A DNA stretch of 64,000 nt, taken from Lachnocurva sp029100405. GTDB lineage: Bacteria > Bacillota > Clostridia > Lachnospirales > Lachnospiraceae. Both the position numbers and the translations under genes were made by a program. The stretch is from positions 33,807 through 97,806 of the forward strand of contig JBJYZC010000011.1 of the NCBI GenBank assembly GCA_046263755.1, given 5' to 3'. Shown here one piece after another: positions 60,245 to 64,000 of the stretch. The notes under the pieces were generated by a model. That model was given only the letters and a program-made list of their open reading frames with translations, did not search any database and was not told the DNA's origin. Within the stretch, counting starts at the first letter, position 1; each line of letters begins with the position of its first letter.

Positions 60245-60279
60245 CAAGGGAGCTTTGCTCCGTTTCTTGGAAACCCTTG
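60245..60279. repeat. Hairpin in the IS-remnant region
   Basis: An outer CAAGGG/CCCTTG pair encloses a GGAGC-TTT-GCTCC hairpin. It lies next to the transposase remnant and may be an old element end. The surrounding 60121-60540 holds no intact gene. Confidence 0.5.
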
Positions 60280-60350
60280 ACATACATCATTTCCACGACT
60301 ATCAGATACTTAAGGAATCAAAGGACGGTTTTGCCTTGTAATGGATCTTC

Positions 60351-60483
60351 TCACACCGCATTATATCTTGCTTCAAAAGGAGTCATGCCGTTATCATATG
60401 TATGTGGTCTTTCTGATTGTAGGTCACATCTGCAAAGTTATCCATAGCATCATAGAGTTCTTTTTCAATTTTCTGGACAGGAA
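60351..60483 (-). pseudogene. IS3-like transposase C-terminal remnant
   Basis: On the minus strand, the peptide ERPHTYDNGMTPFEARYNAV followed by a stop resembles the C-terminus of IS3-group integrase-type transposases. Upstream, in a frame shifted by one base, FPVQKIEKELYDAMDNFA continues the match. No start and no upstream domain remain, so it is a dead fragment. Confidence 0.6.
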
Positions 60484-60489
60484 AGCAAA

Positions 60490-60518
60490 TTGACAAAATG
60501 AGATATATCTCATATAAT
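60490..60518 (+). promoter_or_regulatory. Promoter and operator of the HigBA-type module
   Basis: Perfect TTGACA (60490-60495) and TATAAT (60513-60518), 17 bp apart. The spacer carries the perfect 16-bp palindrome ATGAGATATATCTCAT (60498-60513), the expected place for autorepression by the antitoxin. Confidence 0.85.
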
Positions 60519-60542
60519 AATATAGACAAATGAGGATCACTT

Positions 60543-60908
60543 ATGGCATTTGAAATTGAGTTTTATAAAACGAAGGACGGCAAGGAGCCGGTTGCGGATT
60601 TTTTGGATTCTTTAGATGATAAAATGGCTGCCAAACTTGTTGGTCTCATGGAAGTGCTGGAGGAAAAAGGTACAGAACTCCGGATGCCGTATTCAGAGTA
60701 TCTGGATGATGGCATTTTTGAACTGCGTTGCAAGCAGGGAAGTAATATAACAAGAGTGCTGTATTTTTTTTACATAGGGAAAAAGATTATTGCTACAAAT
60801 GGGTTTGTGAAGAAAACACAAAAGACACCACCAAAGGAACTAAAACTAGCAAAGGAAAGACGGGCTGATTGGCTGGAACGCCACAAGGAGGTTCGAGATG
60901 ACACTTAA
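60543..60908 (+). CDS. higB: RelE/HigB-type toxin (Gp49-like)
   Basis: A 121-aa protein of the phage-derived Gp49/HigB group of RelE-like toxins: FEIEFYKTKDGKEPVADFLDSL at the start and IFELRCKQGSNITRVLYFFY in the core. Such toxins cut mRNA on the ribosome. Toxin-first order and overlap with an XRE antitoxin gene fit HigBA systems. Confidence 0.9.
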   Translation: MAFEIEFYKTKDGKEPVADFLDSLDDKMAAKLVGLMEVLEEKGTELRMPYSEYLDDGIFELRCKQGSNITRVLYFFYIGKKIIATNGFVKKTQKTPPKELKLAKERRADWLERHKEVRDDT

Positions 60909-61188
60909 GGAATATAAGAATAACAGGATGAAGGATCCCGAGTTTGCGAAAGCATATGAGGAGATGCAGCCGGAAATGAATGTCATCCGTGCCATCATAG
61001 ATGCGCGTATATCACAGAATATGACGCAGAAGGAACTGGCAGAAAAAACAGGGATTGCGCAAACAGAGATCAGCAGACTTGAGAATGGAACCAGAAATCC
61101 ATCCATCAAGCTCCTTCAAAGGCTTGCGGATGGAATGGATATGGTTTTGAACATTTCGTTCACGCCCAAAGCGAAGACTTATAGATGA
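60898..61188 (+). CDS. higA: HigA-type XRE antitoxin
   Basis: A 96-aa protein with a single helix-turn-helix (MTQKELAEKTGIAQTEISRLENG) near the middle. It overlaps the toxin gene by 11 bp behind AAGGAGG. It would neutralise HigB and repress the promoter through the palindrome at 60498-60513. Confidence 0.92.
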   Translation: MTLKEYKNNRMKDPEFAKAYEEMQPEMNVIRAIIDARISQNMTQKELAEKTGIAQTEISRLENGTRNPSIKLLQRLADGMDMVLNISFTPKAKTYR

Positions 61189-61203
61189 TCTATGAAAATC
61201 TGA

Positions 61204-61222
61204 ATGTCAGAAATTCTGACAT
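61204..61222. repeat. 19-bp perfect palindrome after higA
   Basis: ATGTCAGAA-A-TTCTGACAT lies between the convergent higA and LysR genes. No T-run follows, so it is not a standard terminator. Confidence 0.65.
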
Positions 61223-61258
61223 GAAAGTATTCGGCATTTCCCGTCCGGCCTCTTATCA

Positions 61259-62137
61259 TCAGAAATGAAGGAAAGCCCTTTTTATCTGCTCTAGAAACTT
61301 ACCAGCAATAGGAGTAAAGGTCTGATATTTATTCCATATGAGATATAGTTCTGACTTCAGTTCAGGTGAAAGTGGTCTGAATACCATGTCAGTTCCTTCG
61401 GTATTTATCAGATCTTTAAATGTAAGAAGTATTCCAAGGTTTTCCCTTGCAAATACAGAGCCGTTATAGGACAGTCTGAAAGAGCCTTCAAGTTTAAGCT
61501 CATTAAATCTGTCTTTAGACCACGCTTTGATCTCATTGTTCCAGCTCTGTTCAGAGACAAATAGAGGTTGTCCTATCAGGTCAGAGACATGGATGGATTT
61601 TTTCTTTGCAAGGGGATGAGATGAAGATATGATTGCTCCCCATACATCAGCTTCCGGAAATTTTACATATTCATATTTTTTGCTGTCAGGTGTTTCACAT
61701 AGTACAGCAAAGTCTAAAATGCCCTTATCAAGCTTTTCAGTAACCTGCTCAGTATCTCCGCTGGTTATATGATAAGTGAAGTTGGGGTATTTTTCTTTTA
61801 ACTTATAGATCTCTCTGGCAAGATATCTGATCTGATAGCTCTCGGCCAGTCCAAAATAAATATCCCCACCTGTTATATCATCTAGGGAATTAAATTCCTG
61901 TTCTATCTTATCTGACATAGCCACAAGATCCTGAGCACGGTCACGCAGGAGCATCCCTTCATCAGTGAGTGAAATACTGAAACTGTGCCTGATAAATAGT
62001 TTATTCCCAAGTTCTTCCTCTAATGATTTTAATGTCTTTGAAAGAGTAGGCTGTGATATATGAAGCTGCTCAGCAGCCTTTGACATATTTTCTTCCCTCG
62101 CAACTGCAAGAAAATATCTGAGACTTTTTATTTCCAT
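61259..62137 (-). CDS. LysR-family transcriptional regulator
   Basis: A 292-aa protein with an N-terminal LysR helix-turn-helix (MEIKSLRYFLAVAREENMSK, LHISQPTLSKTLKSLEEELG) and a substrate-binding domain. The ATG at 62137 follows GGAGG by 5 bases; an ATG 12 bases further out is less suited. It diverges from a small ORF plus an alpha/beta hydrolase gene, which are its likely targets. Confidence 0.93.
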   Translation of the reverse strand: MEIKSLRYFLAVAREENMSKAAEQLHISQPTLSKTLKSLEEELGNKLFIRHSFSISLTDEGMLLRDRAQDLVAMSDKIEQEFNSLDDITGGDIYFGLAESYQIRYLAREIYKLKEKYPNFTYHITSGDTEQVTEKLDKGILDFAVLCETPDSKKYEYVKFPEADVWGAIISSSHPLAKKKSIHVSDLIGQPLFVSEQSWNNEIKAWSKDRFNELKLEGSFRLSYNGSVFARENLGILLTFKDLINTEGTDMVFRPLSPELKSELYLIWNKYQTFTPIAGKFLEQIKRAFLHF

Positions 62138-62181
62138 GAAAACCTCCATAAAGTTGCGATGAAAGTGTTATTCCAAAAACG

Positions 62182-62195
62182 AATATCATGATATT
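62182..62195. promoter_or_regulatory. Palindrome in the LysR divergent region
   Basis: AATATCATGATATT is a perfect 14-bp palindrome in the gap between the LysR gene and its divergent neighbours, and is a candidate LysR binding site. Confidence 0.5.
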
Positions 62196-62258
62196 TATTT
62201 TATTCATTAGCGAAAATCTGGTCAAGGATCTACTATGAAATCAGAAGGAGCAAAAAAG

Positions 62259-62474
62259 ATGGATACCCAAAAGATTCTTGAAAGCCTTACTGACATGGGC
62301 TGTGATGAGAAAGAAATAAGCTTTATGAAAAAGATGTATGAAGAAGGGGATACAGATACGCTTCTTAGAGATCTTAGAAAATGCCGGTGCCATCTGATGG
62401 ACGAACTTCATGATAGTCAGAAGAAAGTTGATAACATGGATTTTTTGATAAGACAGATCCAAAAAGAAAAGTAA
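62259..62474 (+). CDS. Small hypothetical protein, helical
   Basis: A 71-aa, highly charged, mostly helical protein starting MDTQKILESLTDMGCDEKEI. The pattern suggests a coiled coil, possibly an accessory or regulatory peptide. The ATG at 62259 follows AAGGAG by 9 bases; a further ATG at 62235 is in frame. It precedes the hydrolase gene by 20 bp. No family recognised. Confidence 0.7.
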   Translation: MDTQKILESLTDMGCDEKEISFMKKMYEEGDTDTLLRDLRKCRCHLMDELHDSQKKVDNMDFLIRQIQKEK

Positions 62475-62494
62475 TTAAAACGGAGGAATGTAAA

Positions 62495-63496
62495 ATGATC
62501 AGAAAAGAAGAACTGAACCTTGTAACGGAATGGGATAAAACCTTTAAGAAAAGTGATAAAGTAGACCACAGCAAAGTTACATTTGTAAACAGATATGGAA
62601 TCACTCTTGCAGCGGATATGTATGTTCCAAAGAATGCAGATGGTAAGCTCCCTGCAATTGCTGTATGCGGGCCATTCGGTGCAGTTAAAGAGCAGTGCTC
62701 AGGTCTTTATGCTCAGACAATGGCAGAGAGAGGATTCTTAACAATAGCATTTGACCCATCATTTACAGGAGAGTCCGGTGGGAACGTAAGATATATGGCA
62801 TCTCCTGATATCAACACAGAAGATTTCATGGCTGCAGTTGATTTCCTTTCACTTAATGAAAAAGTAGATCCTGACAGGATTGGAATCATCGGTATCTGTG
62901 GATGGGGCGGCATGGCTGTAAATACAGCAGCTCTTGATACAAGGATCAAAGCTACAGCTGCAATGACAATGTATGACATGACAAGAGTAAATGCAAAGGG
63001 ATATTTTGACTCCGAGGACAGCGAGGAAGCAAGGTATCAGAAGAGGGCTGCCATGTGCGCTCAGAGACTTGAAGACCTTAAGGCAGGTGAGTATAAGCTT
63101 GGCGGCGGTGTAGTAGATCCACTTCCGGAGGATGCACCTTTCTTTGTGAAAGACTATTATGATTACTACAAGACTGACAGAGGTTATCACAAGAGAAGCC
63201 TTAATTCTAATGGTGGCTGGAATGTAATCGGCTGTGAATCCTTTGTTAATCAGCCAATCCTTAAGTACAGCAACGAGATCAGAAGTGCAGTTTTACTTGT
63301 TCATGGAGAAAAGGCTCATTCCTGCTATTTCTCAAAGGATGCTTATGCAGATATGATCAAAGACAGCAAGTATGCAGATAATAAAGAACTTATGATAATC
63401 CCTGATGCGGTGCATACAGATCTATATGATGGAGGAGATAAGGATTATATTCCATTTGACAAGCTGGAGAGCTTCTTTAAGGAGAATTTAAAGTAA
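62495..63496 (+). CDS. Alpha/beta hydrolase (dienelactone-hydrolase-like)
   Basis: A 333-aa alpha/beta hydrolase. The nucleophile elbow reads IIGICGWGGMA, with Cys135 in the nucleophile position, as in the dienelactone hydrolase-like/YcjY group. An acid residue and the late His (DAVHTDLYD) complete the likely triad. The substrate is unknown. It sits between a LysR-controlled promoter region and a sugar acetyltransferase gene that overlaps its stop codon by one base. Confidence 0.88.
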   Translation: MIRKEELNLVTEWDKTFKKSDKVDHSKVTFVNRYGITLAADMYVPKNADGKLPAIAVCGPFGAVKEQCSGLYAQTMAERGFLTIAFDPSFTGESGGNVRYMASPDINTEDFMAAVDFLSLNEKVDPDRIGIIGICGWGGMAVNTAALDTRIKATAAMTMYDMTRVNAKGYFDSEDSEEARYQKRAAMCAQRLEDLKAGEYKLGGGVVDPLPEDAPFFVKDYYDYYKTDRGYHKRSLNSNGGWNVIGCESFVNQPILKYSNEIRSAVLLVHGEKAHSCYFSKDAYADMIKDSKYADNKELMIIPDAVHTDLYDGGDKDYIPFDKLESFFKENLK

Positions 63497-63741
63497 TGAT
63501 AACGGTTGAAGAAATACTGGAATATCTTAATTCGGACAGAGTAGAAGATATGACAGAAGAGATGCATGAATGTTCCATGAGGCAGAGCCAGGCTGCCATA
63601 AGGCAGACCATGGAATTAAATACCAAGTATCATACGCCAGAGGAAATCGTCAGTATCATGACTGAACTGACAGGTGAGGAAGTGGATGAAAGCTTGAGAT
63701 TGTTCCCACCTTTTTATACGGATTTTGGAAGAAACATTCAC
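63496..63741 (+). pseudogene. Sugar O-acetyltransferase (maltose/nodulation type), cut by a TnpB element
   Basis: The first 82 codons are a typical N-terminal maltose-acetyltransferase region: SQAAIRQTMELNTKYHTPEE, then LRLFPPFYTDFGRNIH. The family normally continues with a left-handed beta-helix right after GRNIH. Here the frame instead enters the left end of an IS605-type element at 63742 and stops at 63801 after 19 unrelated residues. The catalytic beta-helix is therefore missing from this frame; its remainder should lie beyond the element. Confidence 0.85.
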
Positions 63742-63827
63742 CAACGCCGCAGGGCAGAAAGCCCCGACTTCTGTAAGTCGGAGGAGGAATGCCCGTTTTA
63801 GTGGTGTATTTTCTTTATGCGACGTTG

Positions 63828-63868
63828 TTCTTCGCCAAAATATATAATATAATAATTTTGGCGAAGAA
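63828..63868. repeat. Perfect 14-bp inverted repeat around a -10 box upstream of the second tnpB
   Basis: TTCTTCGCCAAAAT (63828-63841) and ATTTTGGCGAAGAA (63855-63868) flank a 13-bp A/T loop that contains TATAAT (63843-63848). It may be an operator or an RNA structure controlling tnpB. Confidence 0.75.
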
Positions 63869-63882
63869 AGTAGGTATAGTAT

Positions 63883-64000
63883 ATGGAGCAGACAATTACA
63901 GCAAAACTTCAGATTTTAGTAAATCCTTTTGATAAGCAGATACTCTGCGATACCATGAAGGCTTATTCTGATGCTTGTAATTATGTGTCTGAATACATAT
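63883..64000 (+). CDS. tnpB: TnpB (IS605 OrfB), N-terminal fragment cut by the window end
   Basis: The frame from ATG 63883 gives MEQTITAKLQILVNPFDKQ and on to LCDTMKAYSDACNYVSEYI, which resembles the start of IS605-family TnpB proteins. It is a different sequence from the TnpB at 53927 (which begins MANRAIKYRIYPTTEQ). Catalytic residues are outside the window. Confidence 0.8.
   Translation, partial: MEQTITAKLQILVNPFDKQILCDTMKAYSDACNYVSEYI

Larger units (their letters stand above)
63742..64000 (+). mobile_element. Second IS605-type (TnpB) element, left end; runs off the window
   Basis: It begins just after TTCAC (63737-63741). The hairpin CCGACTT-CTGT-AAGTCGG (63764-63781) closely matches the right-end hairpin of the element at 53387-55208. 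No tnpA is seen before the tnpB start, so it may be a tnpB-only element moved by another transposase. Confidence 0.78.

Overview
The window looks like a chromosome segment from an anaerobic, low-to-mid GC Firmicute of the class Clostridia, most likely a Lachnospiraceae-type gut or oral organism. Supporting signs are the Gram-positive gene orders gdpP-rplI-dnaB and dnaX-ybaB-recR, MecA, small lineage-typical proteins resembling DUF6106, DUF6145, DUF6382 and DUF5702, strong AGGAGG ribosome-binding sites, and a tRNA gene without an encoded CCA end. The genus cannot be named from the sequence.

Layout. Positions 1-7.1 kb hold the end of an AraC-type regulator and a beta-galactoside operon (lipoprotein binding protein, two permeases, LacZ-type GH2 beta-galactosidase). 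Positions 7.1-10 kb hold a small membrane protein, a PucR/CdaR-type regulator and a lone UgpC/MsmX-type sugar-importer ATPase. Positions 10.2-25 kb are mostly housekeeping: gdpP-rplI-dnaB, a ferredoxin divergent from a DUF1858 protein, mecA, a GH18 cell-wall enzyme, Sua5/TsaC, a phosphatase-like protein with an altered active site, dCMP deaminase, a GreA paralogue, tRNA-Ser(CGA), a tocopherol-cyclase-family protein and dnaX-ybaB-recR. Positions 25.3-34.8 kb are a Tad/Flp pilus locus with two prepilin peptidases and several unusual pseudopilin or membrane proteins. Positions 34.8-41.9 kb hold a HIT protein, murG, a SleB-like hydrolase, argF, birA, a DUF6145-like protein and a Dus enzyme. Positions 42-49.9 kb are a maltodextrin/starch operon: binding lipoprotein, MalF and MalG permeases, a secreted GH13 lipoprotein, a frameshifted HAD hydrolase and a cytoplasmic GH13 enzyme. 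It is followed by a 70-bp tandem repeat array, then greA-lysS.

From 53.2 kb to the end the window is accessory. It holds a complete IS200/IS605 element (TnpA plus TnpB), an HxlR regulator, a histidine phosphatase, a PspA/zinc-ribbon/SPFH membrane-stress operon, an IS remnant, a HigBA-type toxin-antitoxin pair, a LysR/alpha-beta-hydrolase group, and a sugar O-acetyltransferase gene cut by a second TnpB element that runs off the window.

How the genes work together: neither sugar ABC operon encodes an ATPase, so the single UgpC/MsmX protein between them probably energises both. Both operons carry AACGTT-centred operators of the LacI/CcpA type, so they may share a regulator or catabolite control. 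The clearest unusual features are the 70-bp repeat array that seems to derive from the 3' end of a GH13 gene, the -1 frameshift inside the HAD catalytic motif, the duplicated lysS terminator flanking a 3.2-kb accessory segment, the non-standard Tad locus, and two related TnpB elements, one of which has broken a gene.
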